DNA from: Paenibacillus methanolicus
GTDB lineage: Bacteria; Bacillota; Bacilli; Paenibacillales; Paenibacillaceae
Direction of reading: 5' to 3'
Length of the DNA stretch: 64,000 nt
Assembly (NCBI RefSeq): GCF_008124765.1
Contig: NZ_VNHS01000002.1
Location: 806,001 to 870,000 of the forward strand
A model generated the notes under the pieces. It was not told the origin of the DNA. It saw nothing but the letters and a program-made list of their open reading frames with translations, and did not search any database. The position numbers and the translations under genes are program-made. Of this stretch, positions 8,995 through 17,879 are shown one piece after another (positions within the stretch are counted from its first letter, which is position 1; each line of letters starts with the position of its first letter).

Positions 8995-11670
8995 TTATTT
9001 CGCCTCGTGCGCCCAAATTTCCACGATGCTGTTCCAGCCGTTCAGCTCGTTGCCGTAGCCGACGAACTTGATGTACTTCGCCTTCAACGGAGCGGCGAAG
9101 TCGAACCGCTCCGCCGCGTTCGGATTCGGCTTGCCGCTCGCCGCGCCTGCCAGCGCTTTCACGTAATGCACGCCGTCCTCGGACACTTCCACGTCGAACG
9201 CGCTGGAGCGTTGATGGCCGTTATAGAATAAGATGCTGACGCCGTCGATCGGCCGAGCCTTCTCGAGCTCGAGCACCAAATATTGCCCGTCGCCTTCCGC
9301 CGACCATCGGGACGCCGGGTCCCGGTCGATCGCGTTGGCCGGCACGTTGCCGTCATCTGCGCTCGCGGTCGCGCCGCGGATCGCCGCCAGCTTCCCTTCC
9401 GGCTCCGGCATCGGCTCCACCACCTGCACGGTTAACGTCCCGCTTATCGTGACGCCGTTCAGCTTCGCGGTCGCCGTAATCGTCGCCGTCCCGGTCCGTT
9501 TCGCTTTGAAGACGTCGCCCCGCGCGATGCTGCCAAGCCGCTTGTCGACGACCTCGTACTTAACGCGAACGCCCGACTGCGCCGGATCGACGATCTCCCC
9601 GTTGTGCAGCGTGATCCGCGTCTGCAGCTTGCCCTCGTTCCCCGCGCTGATCGCGTCGCCGGCCGCGCGCCAGCCGCGCTCCGACCGGTCGGGCCAGACC
9701 GCGATGCTCTTCGGTAGCACCGGATTCGCCGCGACTTCGAACGAGACGGCGTACGTCTTCGACGTCCCGCCATGCGTGATCCGGATCGCTCCCGTGCCAT
9801 TGGGCCCCTCCGGCTGTTCGATCTCAACGGAAGCGCCGGCCGCAAGCGGGGCGGCCGAAATTACCGGCGCCGTCTTCGTCCCGAACGGCAGCGTCACCGC
9901 GTACGACGTCTTCAAGAATTGCATGCCATCCACCGGCTCCCCGTCCACGAGCAGCGCAGACAGCCCAAGCCCTAGCTCCTGCGTTCTCCGCGCGAATTGA
10001 TCGGCGAACAGGCTCGCCGGCGACAATCGATCGCCTTCGCCGACGCCCTCGGCCATATCGAACGGCTTCGTATCCGCCTCCGGAATCGAGCCCGCGATCT
10101 GCGTGTTGACTCCGCTGACGGGTCCTCTCGTCCCGATGACATAGCCGTTGCCGAACTGCTCGGATTCGACGATAACGCCGGGCTTGCTCTTGTGCGCGAC
10201 CAAGCCGTTCGTGTTCCAGAACACGCTCTGCGTCGTGACGACGCCGTGCCGGTTGGTCGGCGAGGAGCCGTAGTCCCGCGTGATCGCGGAGATGGCGTCG
10301 CCGCTGAGCGTCATGTTGTCGATGAGATTGGCCATGCTGAGATACATATGGAAGTCGGTCAGCAGCGACGAATTCTCGGCGTAGACGTCGTGCATGACGT
10401 TGCCGTTGGCCGAGAAGTTCGCGAACGTGAAGCTGTGCCGCGCTCCGACCGCCTTGCTGCGCGCAATAAGATTGTCGTTGCCGATCAACTGGTACAAATA
10501 TCCGTTGCCGTTCGCCCCGCGGTACTGCGGATACGCCATCGAGACGTTGTCGACGGTAACGTTCTTCGCCCGGTCGAGAATGATGCCTTTGGACAAAATG
10601 TGGTACGTCTCGTTGCCTGCCGGCTTATACGTGCTCACGTCCCGAATCCAGCTGTCGGCCGCGCCGATGACGTTGATCGCCTTGGCGTTGTCCGTCTCGT
10701 AGCCAGCGGTGCCTTCGACTTTGAAGTCATCCTCGCCAAGGCCGCTCTTCGGATTCTGGGCGTTCGCGATGGAGAAGTCTTCAAGCCCCACCTCGGATAC
10801 CGGCGGCTGCGTCTTCGTGATCAGGACGTTATCCCGCGTCTTCAGCGGATACCGGGTCGGGATGTCGACGGTCACGGTGCGATGAACGGGATCGACCGCG
10901 ACGATCCTACGGTAGAAGATCGGCTCGACTTTGCCAAGGCGCGACGCCCACTTATTGTGCATCCCCAACTCCGCCAGGAATTCTTCCGTCGTCTCGAACG
11001 TGACCATGACGTAATCCCCGATCGCGAAGCCCGTCGCATCCTCCACCGGCAGGAGCGACGACGGCTCCAAGGCGGAACGGCGCAGCTTCGTCGATACCGG
11101 GGTTTTGACCCAATCGCCGCCCCCGACGCGAATAATGTCCTTCTGCTTCATGTAGGTCGCCGCGTTGTACAAGAACGTCTTGCCTTCGCCTGCGCCCTTC
11201 AACACAATGCCGCTAGACCGTATTCCCAGCGCGTAAGCCCGCCCCTCCGGCGGGCTTAGCCGATACGTCCCTGCCGGTAAATAGACGACTCCTCCGCCAT
11301 GCGCGGCCGTCTCGTCGATGGCGCGCTGGATCGCGTCCGTGGCGTCCGTCTGTCCGCTCGGATCGGCGTTATACGGCGCCTTCGTCACATCGACGCCAGC
11401 CGCCGAGTCGACGGTCGGCAGGGGCTTCTCTCCCCGATGATAACCGGCGTAAGAGAAGTCGTGCACGAACCTCCCTTCCCCATCCTCCCAACCCGGATAC
11501 CAGTCCGACGGATAAAGCCGGCTTCGCCCGTCCGCGCCAAGCGGCAACTCCCCGGCGGCCGTCACGCTCGCCTCCTCCGCGGCATGGGCGGCTTGATCTC
11601 CGGCAGCGGGCAGCATCGCGCCGAAACCGAGACAGATGGCAGCCAGCAAGGGCAGCGCTTTTCCCTTCAT
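8995..11670 (-). CDS. Secreted right-handed beta-helix protein (pectate-lyase-3-like) with discoidin domain
   Basis: An 891-residue secreted protein. A signal peptide covers residues 1-31 (AHAAEE cleavage region). A pectate_lyase_3/GH28-related start follows near residues 90-135 (TDATDAIQRAIDETAAHGGG, VYLPAGTYRL), then beta-helix turns to about residue 520. A bacterial Ig-like segment lies around 680-750 and a C-terminal F5/8 type C (discoidin) carbohydrate-binding domain at about 765-891. This architecture suits a polysaccharide lyase or glycosidase that binds plant or fungal wall glycans. I cannot see a catalytic signature that decides which. It is monocistronic with its own terminator and stands beside the glycan-import cluster. 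The fold call is solid and the activity is uncertain. Confidence 0.8.
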   Translation of the reverse strand: MKGKALPLLAAICLGFGAMLPAAGDQAAHAAEEASVTAAGELPLGADGRSRLYPSDWYPGWEDGEGRFVHDFSYAGYHRGEKPLPTVDSAAGVDVTKAPYNADPSGQTDATDAIQRAIDETAAHGGGVVYLPAGTYRLSPPEGRAYALGIRSSGIVLKGAGEGKTFLYNAATYMKQKDIIRVGGGDWVKTPVSTKLRRSALEPSSLLPVEDATGFAIGDYVMVTFETTEEFLAELGMHNKWASRLGKVEPIFYRRIVAVDPVHRTVTVDIPTRYPLKTRDNVLITKTQPPVSEVGLEDFSIANAQNPKSGLGEDDFKVEGTAGYETDNAKAINVIGAADSWIRDVSTYKPAGNETYHILSKGIILDRAKNVTVDNVSMAYPQYRGANGNGYLYQLIGNDNLIARSKAVGARHSFTFANFSANGNVMHDVYAENSSLLTDFHMYLSMANLIDNMTLSGDAISAITRDYGSSPTNRHGVVTTQSVFWNTNGLVAHKSKPGVIVESEQFGNGYVIGTRGPVSGVNTQIAGSIPEADTKPFDMAEGVGEGDRLSPASLFADQFARRTQELGLGLSALLVDGEPVDGMQFLKTSYAVTLPFGTKTAPVISAAPLAAGASVEIEQPEGPNGTGAIRITHGGTSKTYAVSFEVAANPVLPKSIAVWPDRSERGWRAAGDAISAGNEGKLQTRITLHNGEIVDPAQSGVRVKYEVVDKRLGSIARGDVFKAKRTGTATITATAKLNGVTISGTLTVQVVEPMPEPEGKLAAIRGATASADDGNVPANAIDRDPASRWSAEGDGQYLVLELEKARPIDGVSILFYNGHQRSSAFDVEVSEDGVHYVKALAGAASGKPNPNAAERFDFAAPLKAKYIKFVGYGNELNGWNSIVEIWAHEAK

Positions 11671-11984
11671 ATTAACTTCCTCCTCCTGTATTTAGTAGCG
11701 ATTGCATCGGCAAACCACGCCCAGCCGGTCCCCCTTTCCGATTGCGATAGCCCAGCCCCATTAGTATGGAACGAGTTGGAAGCCATTGGATATGGGCAAA
11801 ACGCGCGTTGCGATTGACGGAAACGTCGCGGGTTGGTTCACGGATCGACCAAAATGAAAACCGGATCGACGATTCGCCCAATGACGCGCGTAGACGGGAG
11901 ATTGGAGACATTCGCCATCGCTTCCCGGCCATCGGTCGCCGCGGCATAGGCTTGTCCACGGTGTGTCAGCCCTCCAAGTCAAAA
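11671..11984. other. Intergenic region upstream of the beta-helix gene
   Basis: About 310 bases. The Shine-Dalgarno AGGAGGAGGAAG for the gene at 11670 lies at the left end. I found no convincing gene, cre site or strong -35/-10 pair here. Overlapping short open frames on both strands look like composition shadows. Confidence 0.4.
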
Positions 11985-12018
11985 AAAGAAAGCCGCCGAG
12001 CAAGCTCGAACGGCTTCT
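11985..12018 (-). terminator. Rho-independent terminator after the glycosyltransferase gene
   Basis: On the minus strand the stem AAGCCGTTCGAGC/GCTCGGCGGCTT (two-base bulge) is followed by TCTTTTTTTGA. It lies downstream of the glycosyltransferase stop at 12146. Confidence 0.75.
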
Positions 12019-12070
12019 AATCGCGCGAGGAGCCGCAGCTCCCGGTTCTTAGTTAGTTGGGCAAGGAACC

Positions 12071-12093
12071 GCCTCGGCATCCTATGCCGAGGC
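12071..12093. repeat. Perfect 10-bp hairpin without a U tract
   Basis: GCCTCGGCAT, loop CCT, ATGCCGAGGC. It lies between the glycosyltransferase stop (12146) and its canonical terminator (11985-12018). It may stabilise the 3' end of that transcript. Confidence 0.55.
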
Positions 12094-12145
12094 CTCACTG
12101 CGGGTCATGTTAAGCCTTCCATCGCGCCAGCGCGCTCCGACGCCC

Positions 12146-12850
12146 CTACGCTTTGCGATCCGCGATTTTCCGATATTCCTGCGTGACGCCGAGCACAATG
12201 CTCCCCTGCAGATAAAACGTATCGTTCGCCCGCCACGTATGGGTCTTTTTGTCGCCGCGGCGCATGTAGACGTAGTTGAACGGCGAGGTTGCGTACGCTT
12301 TGAACCCCTTCTTCTCGCACTCGAAAAGAAACGTGGTATCCTCGCCCACCGACTTGTCGGGGAACCTCACCTTCTCGAGCACGCGCCGCTTGAACAGAAT
12401 TGTCCCGCCCTGCACGAAGACCGTGCGCTTGTTTCGCTCCTTGGGCGAGCGAATGAGCAGCTTGCCGCTGGCCGTCAAATGCACCAGGCAGGAATGTTTG
12501 CCGACTATATCGCTGTTCGTCCGCGCGAGCGCCTTCACTTGCTCGTTCAGGTAATAGGGAGAATAGTAGTCGTCGTCATCGAATTTCGCGATCAACGGGA
12601 ACTTCGTGCGCGTAATGCCGCCGTTCAAGGCCTGGCCCAGCGAGATGCGCTCGGGGACCTGATACACGCTAATGTTGGCGTACGCGCTCGTCCTGCTCCG
12701 GTAATACCCCAGATCCATGTTGTCCTTGTTCAGAATGATGATCAATTCTTTGTTCCGATACTGCTGGGACAGGAAATTGCGAATCAGGTTATCGAAAAAT
12801 TGCGGCCGGTTGGTGCATACGATGATCGAGACGCCTTTCGCCGTCGCCAT
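12146..12850 (-). CDS. Family 2 glycosyltransferase (CgeD-like)
   Basis: A 234-residue GT-A glycosyltransferase. It begins MATAKGVSIIVCTNRPQ, the beta-strand that binds the nucleotide sugar, and has an acidic FDDDDYYSP motif near residue 98 that would hold the metal and sugar diphosphate. The open frame extends to 12994, but AGAGGTGAC lies directly before this start, so either the ATG at 12850 or the TTG three codons earlier is used. The CTNRP and IIILNKDNM features resemble the spore-crust glycosyltransferase CgeD of Bacillus, a family resemblance only. It stands alone between two secreted glycanases. Donor and acceptor are unknown. Confidence 0.82.
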   Translation of the reverse strand: MATAKGVSIIVCTNRPQFFDNLIRNFLSQQYRNKELIIILNKDNMDLGYYRSRTSAYANISVYQVPERISLGQALNGGITRTKFPLIAKFDDDDYYSPYYLNEQVKALARTNSDIVGKHSCLVHLTASGKLLIRSPKERNKRTVFVQGGTILFKRRVLEKVRFPDKSVGEDTTFLFECEKKGFKAYATSPFNYVYMRRGDKKTHTWRANDTFYLQGSIVLGVTQEYRKIADRKA

Positions 12851-12992
12851 TTTGCCCAAGATGTCACCTCTTCTTCTAATGGTAGGTAGTTTAGGATATG
12901 GGACATCTTCCATTCCGTGTCGGCGGACGCATAGCGAATCGTCACGATTCCCGCAGGAAGCGCGTACATGCGGGTCCAGCCGGCAAAATAGC

Positions 12993-13018
12993 AAAAGAGA
13001 CGTTCCGTAGAACGTCCC
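12993..13018 (-). terminator. Rho-independent terminator after the GH87-like gene
   Basis: GACGTTC, loop CGTA, GAACGTC form a seven-pair stem. On the minus strand it is followed by TCTTTTGC. It lies 19 bases beyond the stop at 13037. Confidence 0.7.
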
Positions 13019-13036
13019 TCCCGCTAATCCGATACC

Positions 13037-16000
13037 CTATTGAATTGTCAAATTAAATCCGCTCTGCACGTAATACAGCGTCGGGTACGCGATATTGCGC
13101 GTCACCAGGTTCTTGAACGTGGCGGAGCCGTTGCCGGTATACGTGTAGATGGCCGCGCCTTTATGCGGTCCCGAGAACCGGGAAGACGTCACGCCGTCGA
13201 GCCCCGTGCCGTCGATCGTGAGGTTGTTGAACACGATGTTCTCGAACCCGCCGCCGTAGCCGAACTGCACGCCGTCGCGCTGCGTGTTGATCAGGTCGAT
13301 ATTCGTGAACGTCACGTTCTTGATCGCGTCGTTGGACGCCTCCAGATCGATCGCGCCGCGCTCGCCGTTGTACAAGTCTTGGCTCGTGCCGCAGGCGATG
13401 ATCGTCGTGTCGGAGAACGTGATGCCCGCGTTGTTCTGGAAGTGGTAGCCCGGGAATACCGTGTTCATCCGGATGCCGGAGCCGCCCACGCAGTCGATGA
13501 TGTAGTTGTGGTCCGCCTTGTGGCCGCCGCCGCCGAAGAAGGCGATGCCGCCCGCGCGCCAGTTGTTCTCGATCGTGTTGTACGAGAACGTGTTGTTCAC
13601 GCCCGCCGGGGCGCCGTTCGTGTTGCTGGTCCAGACGGCCAGCGCGTCGTCGCCGTTATTGCGCAGGTTGCTATTGCGGACCGTGGAGTTGCTCGTGCCT
13701 TGGGAGAAATTGACGCCGTCGGCCAGGTTGTTGCGAATCCGGCTGTTCTCGATGACCAGACCGCTCGCGTAGATCGCCGGCGTATGCGCATAGTCTCCGA
13801 CCCAGAAGCCGCACTCGAAATGCTCGACCCATACGTCGCGAATGACCGAGTTCGTCCCGAAGTTATCCATGAAGCCTTTGTAGATCGCCTGCTGCCCGTA
13901 ACGGGAACGCAGATTGGAGTTCATGTAGACGTTGCTGAAGTCCAGCTTGCCGGTGACGCGCAGCGAAATGCCGCCGCCCGCCGCGTTCGGATTCGTGAAC
14001 TGGATGTTCGTGTGCCAAATGCCCGCGCCGGTTACCGTCAGGTTGTTGATCTTGTTGCTGACGGAACCGATCTCCCACATGCCGCCCAGGTGGAACGTGC
14101 CCGCCGGGATGTAGAGCGTCTTGCCGCCGGCGACCGCCGCGTTCACCGCCGCTTTGAAAGCCGGCAGATCGTCTTGGCCGTCGTTCGCGATCGCGCCGTG
14201 ATCCGTCACGGACACCGCCCCGGATGGCTTCGCGATGGCGGTCGGTACCGGTTCGATCTCCAGGAAGTCGACGCCGTATTCCAGGCTGTCCCCGTTGCTC
14301 TTCTGAATGCGGATCGTGTCGCCCGGCTGAAGCGGCGCATCCATCTTCCAGTGCACTTCGTCGAAGCGGAACAGCGGACGGCCGGCGGATGGCGCGTCGC
14401 CCGGATGGTCGCTCGAGAAATACTGCCAGCTATAGTAGGAAGACAGCGAGATCGTCTTCGCCTTCGTGCCGTTCACATAGACGTCCAGCGCGCCGGTGAG
14501 ACCCATGCCGTCCGACGAATCCGGCAGCGTGAAGCGCATCGTCACGCCTGCTCCGCCTTGGCCCGGTCTAACCGTCCATTGCGCGTAGGAACCGTTCGAC
14601 GGCAGCGCGATGTAGCGTTGGCCGGATGCTTCGGATGCCGTCTGCGACTGGTCGAACGTCGGCGCCGTCTTCAGGACGGCCGCCCCGCCGCGCGTCGCGT
14701 CGTCGGTATCGTAGCGGAAGTAAGGCATGCTCGCGCCGCGCGCGGAATAGACGGTGAGCGTGGAATTGTTCGTATTGTTCGCTTGCTTCGCCGCAATCTC
14801 GTTGGCGTCGACGGCGACGGTCGTCGTCACCGCATAGCTGCCGTTCGCCGCCGTCCACGTGCCCGGAATGGCGACGTTCACCGAAGCGCCCGCCGCGAGC
14901 GCGCCGCTGTACGAGCCGGTCAGCGTCTGGAGCGTCGCGCCCGCGCCGTTCTTGAGCACGACCGTGATGCCGTGCGCGCCGCTTGCCGCCGCGATCGTGC
15001 CTTCGTTCTTCAGGTTGACGTTGAAGGCGACCGCGTTACCCGCCACCGGCGTGGATGGCGTCCAGGAAGCCGTCGCGACCAGATCGGAGCTTGGCGTCGC
15101 GCCGATGACGAGCGAGGACGCATTCGTCAAGGTGTTGTTCGTCTCGTTCTGCTCGATGATCGCGTTCGTCTCATCGACCTTGGCGCTGACCGAATAGGTG
15201 CCGGCCGGCTTGGCGCCGATGTTCGCCGATACCGTCGTCGTTGCGCCTGCCGCAAGCGCGCCGACCTGCGCCGAACCCGCGAGCGTATTGTTCAGGTAGA
15301 AGTTCACCGTCGCCGCCGCCGCATTGGCGGACCCGTTATTCTTCACCGCCGCGCTCAGCGCGATCGCGCTGCTCTCGGACGGAGATGCCGGCGCCCAAGT
15401 CACGCTCGTGACCGTCAGGTCCGGATTGGCCGCCGCCGCGCCGTACACTTGGAACTCGGCGACTTGACCGGCCGGCGCGCCCGTGTTGCCGGTGAAGTTC
15501 AGCTGCAAGCGCTTGACCGTCGCCGTCACCGGAATCGTGACCGTGTTGCCGGTCGCCGGATTGAACGCGTAAGCCTGGGACGCCACGAGATTGCTGAACG
15601 TCGTCGTGTCCTGATTATGGCCGAGCACCTGGATCGTCTGGCTGCGCGGTCCCCATTGCGCGTCCGGGTTCAGCTTCAGCACGATGGACGTAATACTGTG
15701 GTTCGCCCCGAGGTCGAGCGTCAGCTGGCTCGGATTGCCTGCGCCTTCCCAGTAGGTGGACGTGCTGTTATCGTTGGCGTTCGTCGCGACGAACGTCCCC
15801 GTGCTGCCGGACGCCGAGATCGACTTGCCGACCGCGACGTTCGTACCTTGCGGCGGGTCGACCGGCGGCGTCGTGCCGCCGGCGCCGTAAATCTCGAACT
15901 CGGACAGCTGCGCCGCCGGCCATGCCGTGTTCGCCGTGAAGTTCAGACGCACATAGCGCGCGCTGGTCGCAGAGAAGTTGATCGTCACCGCGTTGCCGGC

Positions 16001-16387
16001 GACGGCCGGGTTAAAGACGTAGTTCGCCGAACCGATGATAGTGGTGAACGTCGAACCGTTCGCGCTGCCTTGGACGGCCAGCGTCTGCGTCCGCGTCTCC
16101 CAGCCGGCCGGCAGCTTCAGCACCACTTGGTCGATGTTGGCCGATGCGCCCAGGTCAACTTGAACCCATTGCGGGAAGGCATTGTTGACGCTCTCCCAAT
16201 ACGTGCCTTGGTTGCCGTCCTTGACGTTGTTCGCGTTGTAGACGTCCGCATGGCCGCTCGCCGTCACGGTCTTGCCGAGGGCGAGATTCGTCCCGCCAGC
16301 CGCCAGCGCCGTCGTCGGCTGCAGCAGCGGGAACACCTGGCTGATGATCATGGCGAAGAGGCACAGCCACAAACTTGTTTTCTTCAT
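13037..16387 (-). CDS. Secreted multidomain GH87-like alpha-1,3-glucanase (mycodextranase) candidate
   Basis: A 1116-residue secreted enzyme. Visible in order are a signal peptide (1-30), two discoidin-type carbohydrate-binding domains (about 31-172 and 180-322), two CARDB Ig-like modules (about 325-430 and 436-545), a beta-sandwich (about 550-715) and a right-handed beta-helix (about 720-1116). The helix carries ADGVNF near Asp890 and NNGDDALAVW with Asp913-Asp914, matching in pattern and spacing the acidic cluster of GH87 alpha-1,3-glucanases. The same signature occurs in the surface protein at 19331-25948. Fungal cell-wall alpha-1,3-glucan is the natural substrate guess. A cre-like site lies upstream at 16470. 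GH87 rests on motif recognition; another beta-helix glycosidase or lyase remains possible. Confidence 0.78.
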   Translation of the reverse strand: MKKTSLWLCLFAMIISQVFPLLQPTTALAAGGTNLALGKTVTASGHADVYNANNVKDGNQGTYWESVNNAFPQWVQVDLGASANIDQVVLKLPAGWETRTQTLAVQGSANGSTFTTIIGSANYVFNPAVAGNAVTINFSATSARYVRLNFTANTAWPAAQLSEFEIYGAGGTTPPVDPPQGTNVAVGKSISASGSTGTFVATNANDNSTSTYWEGAGNPSQLTLDLGANHSITSIVLKLNPDAQWGPRSQTIQVLGHNQDTTTFSNLVASQAYAFNPATGNTVTIPVTATVKRLQLNFTGNTGAPAGQVAEFQVYGAAAANPDLTVTSVTWAPASPSESSAIALSAAVKNNGSANAAAATVNFYLNNTLAGSAQVGALAAGATTTVSANIGAKPAGTYSVSAKVDETNAIIEQNETNNTLTNASSLVIGATPSSDLVATASWTPSTPVAGNAVAFNVNLKNEGTIAAASGAHGITVVLKNGAGATLQTLTGSYSGALAAGASVNVAIPGTWTAANGSYAVTTTVAVDANEIAAKQANNTNNSTLTVYSARGASMPYFRYDTDDATRGGAAVLKTAPTFDQSQTASEASGQRYIALPSNGSYAQWTVRPGQGGAGVTMRFTLPDSSDGMGLTGALDVYVNGTKAKTISLSSYYSWQYFSSDHPGDAPSAGRPLFRFDEVHWKMDAPLQPGDTIRIQKSNGDSLEYGVDFLEIEPVPTAIAKPSGAVSVTDHGAIANDGQDDLPAFKAAVNAAVAGGKTLYIPAGTFHLGGMWEIGSVSNKINNLTVTGAGIWHTNIQFTNPNAAGGGISLRVTGKLDFSNVYMNSNLRSRYGQQAIYKGFMDNFGTNSVIRDVWVEHFECGFWVGDYAHTPAIYASGLVIENSRIRNNLADGVNFSQGTSNSTVRNSNLRNNGDDALAVWTSNTNGAPAGVNNTFSYNTIENNWRAGGIAFFGGGGHKADHNYIIDCVGGSGIRMNTVFPGYHFQNNAGITFSDTTIIACGTSQDLYNGERGAIDLEASNDAIKNVTFTNIDLINTQRDGVQFGYGGGFENIVFNNLTIDGTGLDGVTSSRFSGPHKGAAIYTYTGNGSATFKNLVTRNIAYPTLYYVQSGFNLTIQ

Positions 16388-16469
16388 TATTCGCGTCTCC
16401 TTTAGGTTGACAGATTAAAGTGCGGGTCTGACCATCGGGCCGGTGTCGGAATCAGCTCCTTTCGAGGCA

Positions 16470-16483
16470 TGTAAGCGCTGTCT
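16470..16483. promoter_or_regulatory. cre-like site upstream of the secreted GH87-like gene
   Basis: TGTAAGCGCTGTCT matches the CcpA consensus TGWNANCGNTNWCA at 13 of 14 positions. It lies about 85 bases upstream of the start at 16387, consistent with carbon catabolite control. One-mismatch hits also occur by chance. Confidence 0.4.
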
Positions 16484-16635
16484 AATTTGCACAATGCTGC
16501 TTCCTCCCTTCGGGCTAGGCAATCCAATGTGCAGGAACATTACTAATTGTAGCAACAATACTTGGGCGAAAGAATGTGCGTTATTACGATCAGCAGGTGG
16601 AATCTTATGCGTCTTCCGATTAAGGCGGAATAAGA

Positions 16636-16662
16636 AAAGACCGCTCGCGGGGAGCGGTCTTT
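16636..16662 (-). terminator. Rho-independent terminator after the small orphan gene
   Basis: AAAGACCGCTC and GAGCGGTCTTT form an 11-pair stem. On the minus strand it runs into TCTTTTCTTATT. It lies 14 bases beyond the stop at 16676. Confidence 0.75.
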
Positions 16663-16675
16663 AGGATAAGGAGCT

Positions 16676-17074
16676 TTATAGTTTGCCTAATGTGACGTCA
16701 TCCATGATCTCGTTGATCCGGTTTTGAATAACCGGCAAACTGCGGGATCGAAAAGTAAGCAATGGTGTTAGCCAATTATCCGCTTGCTGATCCTTATCTT
16801 CCGACATCGCAACGACCATAATCGTATACTGTCCCTTGGGGTCGCCCATGGGATACCAGCCCAGATCCACAATGATTTGTCGGAAATCGCACACGAGCAT
16901 CAGCAAGTCTTCATCAAAATCCATCCAATCCGGAAAGTTACGGTCGGTGAATCGATCGACATCCAGTTCGAGGAAGTGATTATACTTCACCAACCAGCCG
17001 GATGGTATTTTTAGCGGGACGAGCCTATTCAGTGAGAACGCCTCCTGATATAACCGTTTGTCTAAGTTAATCAA
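16676..17074 (-). CDS. Hypothetical 132-residue protein, lower GC than neighbours
   Basis: I do not recognise the family. The product is small, acidic and soluble-looking (FLELDVDRFTDRNFPDWMDFDEDLL, split by no membrane segment, then GWYPMGDPKGQYTIMVV) and has the size and feel of an immunity-type or SMI1-like orphan, although no motif proves this. The frame starts with a TTG at 17074 without a good ribosome site. AGGAGG occurs 36 bases inside the frame before a CTG, so the start is unsettled. Its own terminator supports it being a real gene. Base composition is clearly more AT-rich than its flanks, suggesting recent acquisition. Confidence 0.6.
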   Translation of the reverse strand: MINLDKRLYQEAFSLNRLVPLKIPSGWLVKYNHFLELDVDRFTDRNFPDWMDFDEDLLMLVCDFRQIIVDLGWYPMGDPKGQYTIMVVAMSEDKDQQADNWLTPLLTFRSRSLPVIQNRINEIMDDVTLGKL

Positions 17075-17228
17075 AAAAACAGCTCATTCGAAGTGGGTCA
17101 TCTTAACTTACATCCTTTATTTCCAAAATGACACTCGCCCCTCTTCCCACGCTCCCCGTCTCCCGTCCATCTCCAAATCTACCATTCTCGCATTGTATAT
17201 AAGATACGAATGCAGAGGAGGGTGCGGC

Positions 17229-17861
17229 ATGCTGACGCTGGAAGAGGTGCGAGGCGAGTACGACGCCGTCTATAGTCTGGGGCACAACTGCCTGCCGGGG
17301 GTGCAAATGACGCGCAGCGGGCTGCGGCGGTACGCCGGGCCGATCGATTGGATGGGATCGCCGCCGCTGTCGGGCGTCACCCGGGCGCTGCACGACCGGT
17401 TCGCGCATTTCATGAAGCTGTCCAACTTAAGCGTGGTCGGCATCGATCCAAACGCCGGCTGTTACCTGGTGAAGGACCTCGCCTACGGCATCGTGTCCAA
17501 CCACGATTTCCCCGTCGGGACGGGCGCGGCCGATCCGCTGCTGCCCTACCCGTCGTTCAGCGCGAAGATGAAGCGCCGAACCGATCGGATGCTGGACGAC
17601 ATGCAGACCAAGGACCGGTTGCTCTTCATTCGCGCGGAAGGCACGTATCCGGAGCTGTTCGAGCTGTCGCTCACGCTGCAAGCGATGGTGCGGGGCGACT
17701 TCCGCATTCTGTTCGTGCAGCATGGCCCCGTCTCCGCCGTCGCGACGATGGGCTGGCACATCCCGCATGTATGCGCGCTGCAAATCCCGCTGTGCGCGGA
17801 CCCTTTTCACGATAACGATCCGCACTGGAGGGCGCTGCTGTCCGGTATCTCCCATCGGTGA
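17229..17861 (+). CDS. DUF1796 family protein (putative papain-like cysteine peptidase)
   Basis: A 210-residue cytoplasmic protein. The ATG at 17229 follows GAGGAGGGT. The N-terminus YDAVYSLGHNCLPGVQM..GLRRYAGPIDWMGSP is the DUF1796 signature, with Cys in HNCLP as the presumed nucleophile and His later in the chain as a possible partner. The family is described as papain-like from remote similarity only; I know of no established substrate. A possible -10 (TATAAG near 17200) stands before it. It converges with the LysE-type gene at 17880 and no operon partner is evident. Confidence 0.85.
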   Translation: MLTLEEVRGEYDAVYSLGHNCLPGVQMTRSGLRRYAGPIDWMGSPPLSGVTRALHDRFAHFMKLSNLSVVGIDPNAGCYLVKDLAYGIVSNHDFPVGTGAADPLLPYPSFSAKMKRRTDRMLDDMQTKDRLLFIRAEGTYPELFELSLTLQAMVRGDFRILFVQHGPVSAVATMGWHIPHVCALQIPLCADPFHDNDPHWRALLSGISHR

Positions 17862-17879
17862 ACGCGGTTCCGAAGCTCA

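Noticed and set aside
13040..16405. 1121-codon plus-strand frame opposite the GH87-like gene
   Set aside because: Its translation is Arg/Val/Ala-rich low complexity typical of the antisense of a high-GC gene, while the minus strand gives a signal peptide and recognisable domains.
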